A stretch of DNA of 64,000 nt from Anaerorhabdus sp036636695 (GTDB lineage Bacteria; Bacillota_I; Bacilli_A; Erysipelotrichales; Erysipelotrichaceae). How positions within the stretch are numbered: the first letter of the stretch is position 1; each line of letters starts with the position of its first letter. The position numbers and the translations under genes were made by a program. Shown piece by piece: positions 26,398-34,710 of the stretch. A model generated the notes under the pieces. That model ran no database searches, was not told the origin of the DNA, and saw only the letters and a list, made by a program, of their open reading frames with translations. The stretch lies in assembly GCF_036636695.1 (NCBI RefSeq), contig NZ_JAVWNW010000007.1; one strand, 5' to 3'.

Positions 26398-27483
26398 TTA
26401 TTCTTCCAAATGTGCAAGAGGTTCTACAAATGGATTAATATTTGTATCAATTCCAATGTCTTTAGCCCCTTTTGCTGCCACAAATTGAAATGGTATTGTG
26501 TACATAATTGGACATAGATATTTATTAGGATGAATGGTAAATTGTATATCTCTATCATCTATTTGTGTTTCTTTACAAGTGATTAAATGAACTCGATTTG
26601 TATATTTTTTGAATACTTCTCTAAATTGCAAACATCTTTCCCACTCTATTTCATCAGAACCTATCATGAAAAGGGTTTGTCTGTTTGTAATTGCCATTGT
26701 AGGGCCGTGAGAATATTCTTCAATTTCATATCCAATTGTAGGTATTCTCAACATTTCACCAATTTTCAACATACCTTCAAGTACAGAACCAAAATCTACA
26801 CCATATCCCATTACATAAATTCTATCACTATTAACAATTGTAATTTTATTTCTTTCATACCAATCTGAGCTTTCTTTAATAACTATGTCGAAGTTCTTAA
26901 CAAAATCATCTATTTCACTGATTGCTTGTTTATAATTAGTTTCACTATAGATATTTTTAAAATAAGCAATTTCTACCGCCCAAATATAAAGCGTCAGCAT
27001 TGTGACTGTATATCCTCTTGTTTCAGGTGGAGTTAATTCTTTTCCACACAGTAAATGAGCAACTTTATCTGTATGATTTGTAATTTCACTTTCCAAATTT
27101 TCCGTTAAAACAATTGTTTGATAGCCATCATTTTTTGCTTTTTTCATAACATCAATTGTTGAAATTGATGTTCCAGATTGGGAGATTCCTACGAATAATA
27201 TTTCTTCTTTTTTTAATGTATTAGTCCAGTCTGCTTTTTCATAGTTTTTGAAAACTGTTGGATAATATCCCACTGCATCAATACCAACTATTTGTTTAAA
27301 ATAATGAGCTGCAATAATTGCTGCATTATAAGAAGTTCCTGACCCAAAGAATAAAACCTTTTTAATATTATTTTTTGCAAATAATTCGATAAAAGGCGTT
27401 ATAAAGATTTCTCTTTGATCAAAGGCACTTTTCAATGCCCTAGGCTGATCATACATATAATTTAAAACACTTACTTCATCCAT
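26398..27483 (-). CDS. SIS-domain sugar isomerase/deglycase
   Basis: 361 residues with two SIS folds. Motifs: VLFFGSGTSYNAAIIAAHYF and LFVGISQSGTSISTIDVM in the first, and YVMGYGVDFGSVLEGMLKIGEM with EIEEYSHGPTMAI in the second. There is no glutaminase domain, so it is not GlmS itself. It resembles FrlB/GfrE/GfrF-type deglycases and amino-sugar-phosphate isomerases. Its position inside a mannose-type PTS operon suggests that it processes the imported phosphosugar, perhaps releasing an amine. The exact substrate is not evident. Confidence 0.85.
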   Translation of the reverse strand: MDEVSVLNYMYDQPRALKSAFDQREIFITPFIELFAKNNIKKVLFFGSGTSYNAAIIAAHYFKQIVGIDAVGYYPTVFKNYEKADWTNTLKKEEILFVGISQSGTSISTIDVMKKAKNDGYQTIVLTENLESEITNHTDKVAHLLCGKELTPPETRGYTVTMLTLYIWAVEIAYFKNIYSETNYKQAISEIDDFVKNFDIVIKESSDWYERNKITIVNSDRIYVMGYGVDFGSVLEGMLKIGEMLRIPTIGYEIEEYSHGPTMAITNRQTLFMIGSDEIEWERCLQFREVFKKYTNRVHLITCKETQIDDRDIQFTIHPNKYLCPIMYTIPFQFVAAKGAKDIGIDTNINPFVEPLAHLEE

Positions 27484-27497
27484 TTAACTTTCCTCCA

Positions 27498-27980
27498 CTA
27501 TAATGTCCTTATTATTTCTGTAATATCTTCCGAATGTTCGCTTGGGATCATATGTGACTCAATCGTCACCCCCTTAGCAATAAGTTTTTTAAAACTATCA
27601 AGTTCGTCTGGTGAAACAAAAACAGTTCTTTTTATTTGAACAGATCCTTCTTTGCTTGATAAATTACCAATTTTAATTTTTTTAATTTCATAACCATCTT
27701 CAACCATTTCCAATAACGGATGAGGATTAGCTGTTAAAATTAATACGTTACTACCTTCATCTAGTTTTCTCTTTAATTTATCTGATGCAGTCAATGAATT
27801 CAGAATTGATAATTTTACTTTTGCTGGACATCCTATTTGTAACGCTGTCTTGCGCATTTCGTCATTAACAATTTTATTATCAACAATAACTATTTTATTT
27901 ACACTGTAATGCGGAATCCAAAATCCACATACTTGCCCATGAATTAATCGATCATCAATACGTACTTCTACAATAGCCAT
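27498..27980 (-). CDS. PTS mannose-family EIIB component
   Basis: 160 residues. The phosphorylated His14 is in the conserved motif VEVRIDDRLIHGQVCGFW. Other family motifs are IVIVDNKIVNDEMRKTALQI and KIGNLSSKEGSVQIKRTVFV. It receives phosphate from EIIA and phosphorylates the sugar as EIIC/EIID import it. It lies 10 nt downstream of EIID. Confidence 0.94.
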   Translation of the reverse strand: MAIVEVRIDDRLIHGQVCGFWIPHYSVNKIVIVDNKIVNDEMRKTALQIGCPAKVKLSILNSLTASDKLKRKLDEGSNVLILTANPHPLLEMVEDGYEIKKIKIGNLSSKEGSVQIKRTVFVSPDELDSFKKLIAKGVTIESHMIPSEHSEDITEIIRTL

Positions 27981-27990
27981 TTTTTTACCT

Positions 27991-28824
27991 CTATCCTAAA
28001 ATACCAAATACGCCACCTAAGAAAGCAACAACAATAATTGATAAAATTAGATATACAGTTTTAATTTTTTTCTTAAGCCCTAAGAAAATTAATAGAGTTG
28101 CAACAAGGGACAATAATTGAGGACAAATTTGGTCTAAATATTCTTGAAGTACAATTTCACTACCTGCAATAGTAAATACGAGTGGAGAAGAAAGTCCAAT
28201 CCAAGATGCAATCATGCAACCTACTGAAGCAATTCCAACAATTCCCGCACAGTATGTAAATAAACCCATCTTTCCTGATTCTTGGAAATCTTTTAATAAT
28301 CCACTTCCATTAAAATAACCTAGACGAAGTCCATAATAACGTGTTAAGAAGTTTGGAATGTTAAATGTTATCAACAATACTATCGGGCCTAAAATATTCC
28401 CTTGGCTTGCAAAACTAACACCTAATGCACAAGCAATTACTCTAAATATACCCCAGAAAAAAGTATCTCCAATTCCACTTAACGGACCCATTAGTGAAAC
28501 CTTTACTGCGTTAATTGTGGTCTTATCAAAATTAGGATCATCTTTCGCCATTTCTTCCATAGCTAATGTTATTCCCATTACAAATGGTGAAGGTGCAACA
28601 GTCATATTAAAAGGCTCCATATGACGATGTAAAGCATCTTTATATCCTTCTGGATCATCTTTATAAACCTTTTTTAGTGTGGGCATCATTGCATATAGAA
28701 ATCCTAATGCTTCCATTCTTTCATAATTGAATGAACCTAACAAAGTAAATGAACGCCAAAATATTTGTCTAAAATCTTTTTTTGTAATTTGATTTTTTTC
28801 ATTAATATATTCGTTGTTAGACAT
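27991..28824 (-). CDS. PTS mannose-family EIID component
   Basis: 277 residues. The N-terminal signature FRQIFWRSFTLLGSFNYERM and the segment LKKVYKDDPEGYKDALHRHM with FNMTVAPSPFVMGITLAMEE are typical of EIID. The C-terminal third is hydrophobic. With EIIC it makes the transmembrane channel. Its ATG overlaps the EIIC stop codon. Confidence 0.94.
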   Translation of the reverse strand: MSNNEYINEKNQITKKDFRQIFWRSFTLLGSFNYERMEALGFLYAMMPTLKKVYKDDPEGYKDALHRHMEPFNMTVAPSPFVMGITLAMEEMAKDDPNFDKTTINAVKVSLMGPLSGIGDTFFWGIFRVIACALGVSFASQGNILGPIVLLITFNIPNFLTRYYGLRLGYFNGSGLLKDFQESGKMGLFTYCAGIVGIASVGCMIASWIGLSSPLVFTIAGSEIVLQEYLDQICPQLLSLVATLLIFLGLKKKIKTVYLILSIIVVAFLGGVFGILG

Positions 28825-29594
28825 TATAGTTCCTCCTTAGTTTCATGTGACTCAATAACTTTAGTTGATTCAGAGCGAATAATATAAATAATCCATGCAA
28901 GTGCAATTGAAACAGCTGCAACTGAAACCATTGACATTCCCAAGAACGCAGCCATAACAAATCCTAAAATTAAATAAGGAACTAAATCTCTCTCAAATAA
29001 AATGTTTAACAATAGTGCAAAGCCCATTGCTGGTAAAACTTTACTTACTGCAGCCAATCCATTATTTGCCCATTCTGGTATTGTCGCAACAATACCTTCG
29101 ATTGCGGAATTTCCATAATACATAACAATGAATGTTAATGAAAAATAAACTAAGAATGTCAAGAATCCGCATAAGAAGTGAATCGAAATAATTTGTTTTT
29201 CTTTTAATTCATCAATTAATTTATCAGCTTTGTTCATCAATCCTGAATAGCCTGTTAATAATAGAGTATTTAGGAATTGCATAATTACTGCAACTGGTAA
29301 ACCAAAAGCAATTGCAACTTCTGCTCCAGTTCCTGTCATTAAAGCAACAGCTGTACCAATTGTTCCCCCTGTACCAATATCAAGCTGTGCTGTAGGTCCT
29401 ATTCCTGTAGCTCCCATCCAAATCATTTGTAATTGTGCGCCAATAATAAGACCTTGTTGTACATTACCGAGAATAAGTCCAACTAAGCAACCTGTTACAA
29501 CAGGTTCACGAAGTTTACATTCCCCTAACCATCCACCTTCTAATTGTGTTAAAGCAGATACAACGCCAATGAGTAACGCCTGAAAAAGTGTCAT
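28824..29594 (-). CDS. PTS mannose-family EIIC component
   Basis: 256 residues from the ATG at 29592-29594, which has a strong AGGAGGG signal; the longer frame reaches into the operator region and is rejected. It has about six to eight membrane segments and the motifs LGNVQQGLIIGAQLQMIWMG and TAQLDIGTGGTIGTAV common to EIIC-Man/Sor. It is the first gene of the five-gene PTS operon controlled by the adjacent GntR operator. Confidence 0.93.
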   Translation of the reverse strand: MTLFQALLIGVVSALTQLEGGWLGECKLREPVVTGCLVGLILGNVQQGLIIGAQLQMIWMGATGIGPTAQLDIGTGGTIGTAVALMTGTGAEVAIAFGLPVAVIMQFLNTLLLTGYSGLMNKADKLIDELKEKQIISIHFLCGFLTFLVYFSLTFIVMYYGNSAIEGIVATIPEWANNGLAAVSKVLPAMGFALLLNILFERDLVPYLILGFVMAAFLGMSMVSVAAVSIALAWIIYIIRSESTKVIESHETKEEL

Positions 29595-29617
29595 TTTATT
29601 TCCCTCCTTTTTTTCAG

Positions 29618-29669
29618 TGGTATACTTAAAGTTATACTGGTATACTATGTATACCATTTAACTATTATA
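29618..29669 (-). promoter_or_regulatory. PTS operon promoter with GntR-type operator
   Basis: On the minus strand a TATAAT (29664-29669) is followed 7 nt later by the perfect palindrome TGGTATACTATGTATACCA (29638-29656). A second, imperfect pair of half-sites with GTATACC at 29619-29625 and GTATAAC at 29631-29637 lies just downstream. The TGGTATAC half-site resembles operators of HutC-subfamily GntR regulators such as NagR/DasR. Binding would block transcription start. Confidence 0.7.
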
Positions 29670-29695
29670 TAACACACTAAGAAAAAATATACAAG

Positions 29696-29721
29696 AAAAA
29701 AAAAGCAAATTATTGCTTTTT
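29696..29721 (-). terminator. Terminator of the gntR transcript
   Basis: Stem AAAAAGCAA / TTGCTTTTT with a 4-nt loop and a T-rich tail on the minus strand, overlapping the gntR stop codon. Confidence 0.75.
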
Positions 29722-30438
29722 ATGTGTCATATAGCGAAATGTTGTGTATTCGGACATATAATAAGATTTTGTATATTCTACTAAATCTCTATTCATATCA
29801 TATCCAAAATATTCAACATAAAATATTTTTTTCTTCTTCTTGGTATTCATTATTTCAACATATGGATCAGGAATATCAATTACCTGCAAATCCGTTTTCA
29901 ATAGAATTGGTTTATGACCATACTCTTCCATAAAATCATAGAGTGATCCTTCTCCAAAATCAAAACGTTCCGGGTTTTTAAACAAATTTTTAGGAAATAC
30001 ACAAATTTGTAAAACATATGGCTTTTCATCAATCTTTGATAACCTAACTAGGCGATATATTTCTTTTGAGTTTGGAAATTGTTCTATAAAATCATCATTT
30101 TCAACACAATCAAGCGACAGCACTATACGTGAAGATTTGAATCCACTTTGTCTTAAGCTAGCACTTAAACTAACATCTGAATCACCACCTAATTCAATTC
30201 GTTTATCCTTACTTGGAATTGAATTTACATAAGTCCCTTTGCCTTGAACAGATATTAAATATCCTTCTTCAGTTAATTTCTTTATCGCTTTTCTTACTGT
30301 CATTCGATTTAGACCATATCTATCTGACATCTCACGTTCAGAAATTATTTTTTGACCTATCTTATATTCACCGGTGACAATTTTATGCAATATGCTATCC
30401 ATTAACTGTACATACATTAATTTTGTCATTTCTATCAT
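29710..30438 (-). CDS. GntR-family (HutC/UTRA) repressor of the PTS operon
   Basis: 242 residues. The N-terminal winged helix-turn-helix is complete (GQKIISEREMSDRYGLNRMTVRKAI ends its recognition region at RMTVRKAI, with the wing GYLISVQGKGTYV). It is followed by a UTRA ligand domain (about 85-240; EIYRLVRLSKIDEKPYVLQICVF). It lies directly upstream of the PTS genes and of the TGGTATAC palindrome, so it probably represses them until a phosphosugar binds. It overlaps the preceding UTRA-only gene by 4 nt. Confidence 0.9.
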   Translation of the reverse strand: MIEMTKLMYVQLMDSILHKIVTGEYKIGQKIISEREMSDRYGLNRMTVRKAIKKLTEEGYLISVQGKGTYVNSIPSKDKRIELGGDSDVSLSASLRQSGFKSSRIVLSLDCVENDDFIEQFPNSKEIYRLVRLSKIDEKPYVLQICVFPKNLFKNPERFDFGEGSLYDFMEEYGHKPILLKTDLQVIDIPDPYVEIMNTKKKKKIFYVEYFGYDMNRDLVEYTKSYYMSEYTTFRYMTHKKQ

Positions 30439-30935
30439 CCTCTAAATCTAAAAAAATTAGGAACCGCAATAACTTGAAAACATTCAACCGGAATATCTTC
30501 TTTACTATATGTTACTCCTTCAATTTGTAACACCTCAGAGTCATTTTTAATTTTTAGAAATTCCGCTTCTTCATCTGTCGCCTTAACAATCTTAAATTCT
30601 TCTACTGATTTACCTATTTCAATACCAAAAACAGTTTCATATGCATTGTACATCGATTGCTGTAAATATTCACCTGTTTCAATACCTTTTACTTTTGCAT
30701 AAACTATATATGCATCTTCTACTGTCTTAGGAATTCCCTCAACAATTCTTATTCGTTTATAATAAAACACTTTTGTAGCAATTGGAATTTCAAGTTTATT
30801 CGCAATTGTTTTATTAGCTTCTATCACTTTCGATTCTATAACCTCAAAAGAAAAGCTATAACTCTTTTCCATTAATGTCTGTGATACAGAGCCATAATTA
30901 TGTAAATCACGATATATATAATCTTTTTTTCCCAT
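30435..30935 (-). CDS. Stand-alone UTRA-domain protein lacking a DNA-binding domain
   Basis: 166 residues. Nearly the whole protein is a UTRA ligand-binding domain (VIEANKTIANKLEIPIATKV, FYYKRIRIVEGIPKTVEDAYI, SEVLQIEGVTYSKEDIPVECF). It starts at the region that would follow the winged helix of a GntR protein, and about 70 N-terminal residues are missing relative to the family. The missing part is not present upstream: an extended -10 promoter lies only 32 nt before the ATG. It overlaps the complete GntR-UTRA gene by 4 nt (ATGA), so the two are co-translated. It may be an effector sensor or a partner that modulates the repressor dimer. It could also be a degenerating duplicate, although the frame is clean. 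Confidence 0.8.
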   Translation of the reverse strand: MGKKDYIYRDLHNYGSVSQTLMEKSYSFSFEVIESKVIEANKTIANKLEIPIATKVFYYKRIRIVEGIPKTVEDAYIVYAKVKGIETGEYLQQSMYNAYETVFGIEIGKSVEEFKIVKATDEEAEFLKIKNDSEVLQIEGVTYSKEDIPVECFQVIAVPNFFRFRG

Positions 30936-30966
30936 ATCTTCGCCTTTGTACTACCTCTTTATTTTC

Positions 30967-30975
30967 ATTATATCA
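30967..30975 (-). promoter_or_regulatory. Extended -10 promoter of the UTRA-gntR pair
   Basis: TGATATAAT on the minus strand, a perfect TGnTATAAT, 32 nt before the UTRA gene start. Confidence 0.65.
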
Positions 30976-30999
30976 TAACTATAAATTAAATAAAAATTC

Positions 31000-31029
31000 G
31001 AAAAAAAGTCTTAGATTTCTCTAAGACTT
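31000..31029 (-). terminator. Terminator of asp23-fakA
   Basis: 9-bp stem AAGTCTTAG / CTAAGACTT with a 6-nt loop and T7 on the minus strand, at the fakA stop codon. Confidence 0.85.
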
Positions 31030-32659
31030 ACTCAACTCCAATAATGAAATTATATACTGGTTGATTTCCTTTTTGCGTATCAACTTCTACATCAAATGTA
31101 GATGCAATATAGTCTTCTACTTGACTGACATCTTCATCTGTTGCATCTTCACCAACAAGTAAGGTAATGATTTCACTTTCACCATCTACCATCTTGTCTA
31201 AAAGTCTAAATGTTGCTTCTAACTTATCATGTGTTGCGACAACGATATCTTTCTCAAAGATACCCATATAATCACCTTCATTGATTGCTAGTCCTTCAAA
31301 TGTTGTATCTTTGATTGCATATGTAACTTGTCCAGTTTTAACATGTGCAATCGCAGCATTCATTTCTTCTAGATTATCTTCTACCTCTACTTCAGGATTA
31401 AACATGATACATGCTGATAATCCTTGTGGAATAGATTTTGTTGATAATACATGAATGTTATCATTTTCTAATACATCTTTTGCTTGTTGAGCAGCAAGAA
31501 TAATATTTGAATTATTTGGTAATATAAATATATGTTCAGCATTGAGTTCTTTAATCGCTGCTACAAAGTCTTCTGTTGATGGGTTCATTGTTTGACCACC
31601 AGAAATCACTTTATCAACACGGTATTCTTCAAATAAAGCTTTTAATCCATCGCCAGCAGCTACTGATATGATTGCATACTTCTTAGGTTCACTCTTTTTT
31701 GCTGGTGATTCTGTTTTACCAGCTTCTTGAGTAATTGTGTTGTGTTGCTCTTGCATATTTTCGATTTTCAATTTAACAAACTCACCATAACGTTGCGCTA
31801 AATTTAGTGCATCTCCTGGTGTTAATGTATGAACATGAACTTTTACAATTTCTTCATCTTGTACAACAACAATTGATTCACCTAATTGAGCTAATGAATT
31901 TCTTAGTTTTTCTTCTTTAAATGTTTTCAAACTTTCATTATTTAAACGAACGATAAATTCTGTACAATATCCAAATCCTTCATTTTCAAGATCCAATGCA
32001 GCACTTTGTGTAGTGGTTATTTCTTCACTAGCTTCAATTGGATTACCTTCTAATGCTGCTTTGAATCCTTCTAGTACAAGAAGCAATCCAGCTCCACCAC
32101 TATCAACTACCCCTACTTCTTTAAGTACAGGTAATAATTCAGGTGTCGTATCTAAAGATTTCCTAGCCTCTTCACATAACACTCCCATATATTCAAGTGG
32201 CGTACATGTCTCATGTTCGCTTACATAGATTTGAGCCATTTCACTACTTTCACGAATTACCGTAAGAATAGTTCCTTCTACAGGTCGCATTACTGCTTTG
32301 TAAGCAACACGACTACCATTCATAAATGCTTCAGCTAATTCGCTAGCATTTACTTCTTCTTTTGTATCAACACCTTGATAAAATCCTCTAAAAATTTGCG
32401 ATAAAATAACACCTGAATTACCACGTGCTCCCATCAATAAACCTTTTGATAATGTTTTTGCAACTGCACTCAATTCTTCATGATTTGATTGCATTACTTC
32501 TTTTACACCATTTGTAAATGTCATTGACATATTTGTTCCTGTATCACCATCTGGTACTGGGAATACATTCAATGCATCTATTTCTGTGTGATGATTATTT
32601 AAGTTACAGGCTCCACTTTGAAGCATGTCCTTTAATGTTTTTCCATTAATTGTATTCAT
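31028..32659 (-). CDS. fakA: Fatty acid kinase catalytic subunit FakA (DAK2/YloV family)
   Basis: 543 residues from the ATG at 32657-32659, preceded by GGGGGC; a GTG four codons earlier overlaps the previous stop. The N-terminal DAK2 kinase domain has NVFPVPDGDTGTNMSMTF for metal/ATP binding and MGARGNSGVILSQIFRGF. The central and C-terminal domains have GFGYCTEFIVR, ISGGQTMNPSTEDF and ILPNNSNIILAAQQA. With a FakB (DegV) partner it phosphorylates exogenous fatty acids for phospholipid synthesis. A DegV gene is at 54 kb. It follows an Asp23-like gene, the common order. Confidence 0.93.
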   Translation of the reverse strand: MNTINGKTLKDMLQSGACNLNNHHTEIDALNVFPVPDGDTGTNMSMTFTNGVKEVMQSNHEELSAVAKTLSKGLLMGARGNSGVILSQIFRGFYQGVDTKEEVNASELAEAFMNGSRVAYKAVMRPVEGTILTVIRESSEMAQIYVSEHETCTPLEYMGVLCEEARKSLDTTPELLPVLKEVGVVDSGGAGLLLVLEGFKAALEGNPIEASEEITTTQSAALDLENEGFGYCTEFIVRLNNESLKTFKEEKLRNSLAQLGESIVVVQDEEIVKVHVHTLTPGDALNLAQRYGEFVKLKIENMQEQHNTITQEAGKTESPAKKSEPKKYAIISVAAGDGLKALFEEYRVDKVISGGQTMNPSTEDFVAAIKELNAEHIFILPNNSNIILAAQQAKDVLENDNIHVLSTKSIPQGLSACIMFNPEVEVEDNLEEMNAAIAHVKTGQVTYAIKDTTFEGLAINEGDYMGIFEKDIVVATHDKLEATFRLLDKMVDGESEIITLLVGEDATDEDVSQVEDYIASTFDVEVDTQKGNQPVYNFIIGVE

Positions 32660-32670
32660 GCTTGCCCCCA

Positions 32671-33030
32671 CTAGCCTATTACTCGTACCCCTTGAACATA
32701 AACATTAACTGCACTTAACTCCAGTTGCAATGTTTTTTCAAGAACATATTTTACTTTCTTTTGAACTTCAGTTACGATTTCTGAAATTTTTATTCCATAC
32801 CCTAAGATTACATATACATCTAATTCTAATCCTTTGTCCGTCTTACGAACAACGATTCCCTTAGAAAAGTTTTCAATTTTTAACAATTCAGCCCAACCAT
32901 CTCTTAAAAATTTTTTTGATGCCATTCCAACGACTCCATAGCACTCAGTTACAACCCCACCAGTGAGGGATGCAATTGCTTCTTCCGATACATTAATATT
33001 TCCGAGATTAGTCACTTTTTCAATAGACAT
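32671..33030 (-). CDS. Asp23/Gls24 family envelope stress protein (YloU-like)
   Basis: 119 residues. The motif EAIASLTGGVVTECYGVVGM and the end AVNVYVQGVRVIG are typical of the Asp23/YloU family. Members are associated with cell-envelope homeostasis and often precede fakA. It has its own strong promoter and AGGAGG signal, and is followed 11 nt later by fakA. Confidence 0.9.
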   Translation of the reverse strand: MSIEKVTNLGNINVSEEAIASLTGGVVTECYGVVGMASKKFLRDGWAELLKIENFSKGIVVRKTDKGLELDVYVILGYGIKISEIVTEVQKKVKYVLEKTLQLELSAVNVYVQGVRVIG

Positions 33031-33054
33031 AGTTTCTCCTCCTAGCCTTTAAAT

Positions 33055-33082
33055 ATTATACCAAAAAGTATATGATTATCAA
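33055..33082 (-). promoter_or_regulatory. Promoter of asp23-fakA
   Basis: On the minus strand TTGATA (33077-33082), a 16-bp spacer and TGGTATAAT, so both -35 and extended -10 elements are present, 24 nt before the start codon. Confidence 0.75.
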
Positions 33083-33202
33083 ATTTTGTTGTCTTATAAA
33101 CGCATGTTTTCGCCAGTTTTTCACAAATTTACATAAATTTTACGCATTATTTTGACGATTTTCCATAATTAAGTTTATTTTTTTTAATCTTTTTATATTA
33201 CT

Positions 33203-33700
33203 TTAATTATCATGATTCGTCCCATCAATATTATTTTCTTGTGGTTTTTCTCTTTTTTGTGTTTCTTTGTATGCATCTTTTGTTACCGCTATAACATATT
33301 TTGTATCCGTTTGAGTGAATACAAATACTATTGCACTTACACTAGCCAGAATCAAAAGTACTTCAAGTCCTGATACAACAACACCTAAGGGTGTTAGTTG
33401 ATTAAAGAAAGTGATAAAAAGAAAACTTGAAGTTAACAATCCAAATGAACTTAATACTAGAAAAAGAATCATTATAGATTTTATACCCACACCAATAATA
33501 CTAATTGTCGCAAATCGCAGAAATACAGAATACAACAATTTAAAATCAATTGGAGCTCCAGCTACTAAAATAAAGATACCATAGAAAACAATCATCAAAC
33601 CAAATAAAGCAATCTGAATATTTTTAATAATTTTTAATCCTTGTTGAAATTGTTGATCTTCTTTTATTTCTGGTCGCACTTTCCAAACTAAGTTAAACAT
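33203..33700 (-). CDS. Multi-pass membrane protein of unknown function
   Basis: 165 residues with about four hydrophobic segments (starting near IQIALFGLMIVFYGIFIL, FATISIIGVGIKSIMILFLV, LLTSSFLFITFF and GLEVLLILASVSAIVFVF) and a charged C-terminal tail (KETQKREKPQENN). I do not recognise the family. It is last in the murG-murB-divIB run, 14 nt after divIB, so a role at the envelope or division site is possible but only inferred. No clear terminator follows in the 172-nt gap before the next gene's promoter. Confidence 0.7.
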   Translation of the reverse strand: MFNLVWKVRPEIKEDQQFQQGLKIIKNIQIALFGLMIVFYGIFILVAGAPIDFKLLYSVFLRFATISIIGVGIKSIMILFLVLSSFGLLTSSFLFITFFNQLTPLGVVVSGLEVLLILASVSAIVFVFTQTDTKYVIAVTKDAYKETQKREKPQENNIDGTNHDN

Positions 33701-33714
33701 ATATCATCCTCTTT

Positions 33715-34710
33715 CTATTCTTGTTTGTTTTGATTAACAGCTTCTTCATAGTTATCTTCACCATCGATTGGAATTAAGATTTTATTTCCTTCTTTATCTA
33801 GGACATAATTTCCTTTACCATCTGTATAATATTTCTTTTCTACTGGATCACCATATTGATTGATAACAATATTTCCTAATTCATCTACCCAATATTCTTT
33901 TTCCTCAACAATTTGATTCCATGGACAAGTTGAAGTATATGCAACTTTCAATCCATCATCAGAATAAATACATACACCTTTTTCCGTTAAATCAGATGCG
34001 ATTTGTTGGTACACATTAATCGTTTCTAACGAATAAAAACTTGCGAAAAAGTAATTTCCATCATGCATAAATATTTGAATTGTATTTTCATCATAAGACA
34101 TTGGATAGCGCGTTATCTCAGACATAATTTCAATCATATCACGATTAACATTTTGAAATCCTTTCGCAAGTCTTACAAGCAATTCATCTGTATCAAATCC
34201 TTCTACATAAGGTACATCTGCAATAATATCTAAAAATTCACTCTTCAATTCAATTGCTTTACCACTTTTTAAAAGTAATTCCCCTTTTTCACCATAACGA
34301 TAGCCAAAAGGTTCCTCTTCTTCAATGACAATTTCAATTACTCCTTGTTCCTTATGTTTTACAGTTGCATTTTTTACCATCTCACATTTTTCAATCTCTT
34401 TTTCAATGAAATAATCAAATGTAAGATAATAACGATTTTCTAATGTTAATCCTGATAATTCTTTAATATAGTCTGTTTCTAAATAGTAATTTCCTTTAAC
34501 TGATATCGCCTTTATTTTTGATGTTGGTGAATAATAGTAAACAAGTGCCACTGTAATAAGTCCTACAATCACAGCCGCAATGAAAAGAAGAGGCTTCGCT
34601 TTTCTGAAACTAAAATCAGCCTTTATCCTCTTTCTTCGATCAAAGACTTCATCTACTGCACTTTTTTGTTCTTTGACTTGTACATTTTTTTGTTTCTTTT
34701 TTAATCCCAA
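33715..34710 (-). CDS. divIB: Cell division protein DivIB/FtsQ
   Basis: 331 residues. A basic cytoplasmic N-terminus (about 1-40) is followed by a single membrane segment (PLLFIAAVIVGLITVALVYY), a POTRA domain (IKAISVKGNYYLETDYIKEL) and a beta domain (NATVKHKEQGVIEIVIEEEE). A Lys/Asp/Gly-rich C-terminal tail (YTDGKGNYVLDKEGNKI) could be flexible. It would sit in the divisome with FtsL and DivIC. It overlaps murB by 10 nt, a dcw-type arrangement. Confidence 0.9.
   Translation of the reverse strand: MGLKKKQKNVQVKEQKSAVDEVFDRRKRIKADFSFRKAKPLLFIAAVIVGLITVALVYYYSPTSKIKAISVKGNYYLETDYIKELSGLTLENRYYLTFDYFIEKEIEKCEMVKNATVKHKEQGVIEIVIEEEEPFGYRYGEKGELLLKSGKAIELKSEFLDIIADVPYVEGFDTDELLVRLAKGFQNVNRDMIEIMSEITRYPMSYDENTIQIFMHDGNYFFASFYSLETINVYQQIASDLTEKGVCIYSDDGLKVAYTSTCPWNQIVEEKEYWVDELGNIVINQYGDPVEKKYYTDGKGNYVLDKEGNKILIPIDGEDNYEEAVNQNKQE

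Noticed and set aside
30435..30935. Reading the UTRA-only gene as a frameshifted or truncated GntR pseudogene
   Set aside because: No HTH-coding remnant lies upstream, a promoter and leader directly precede the ATG, and the frame is clean; pseudogene remains a minor alternative only.
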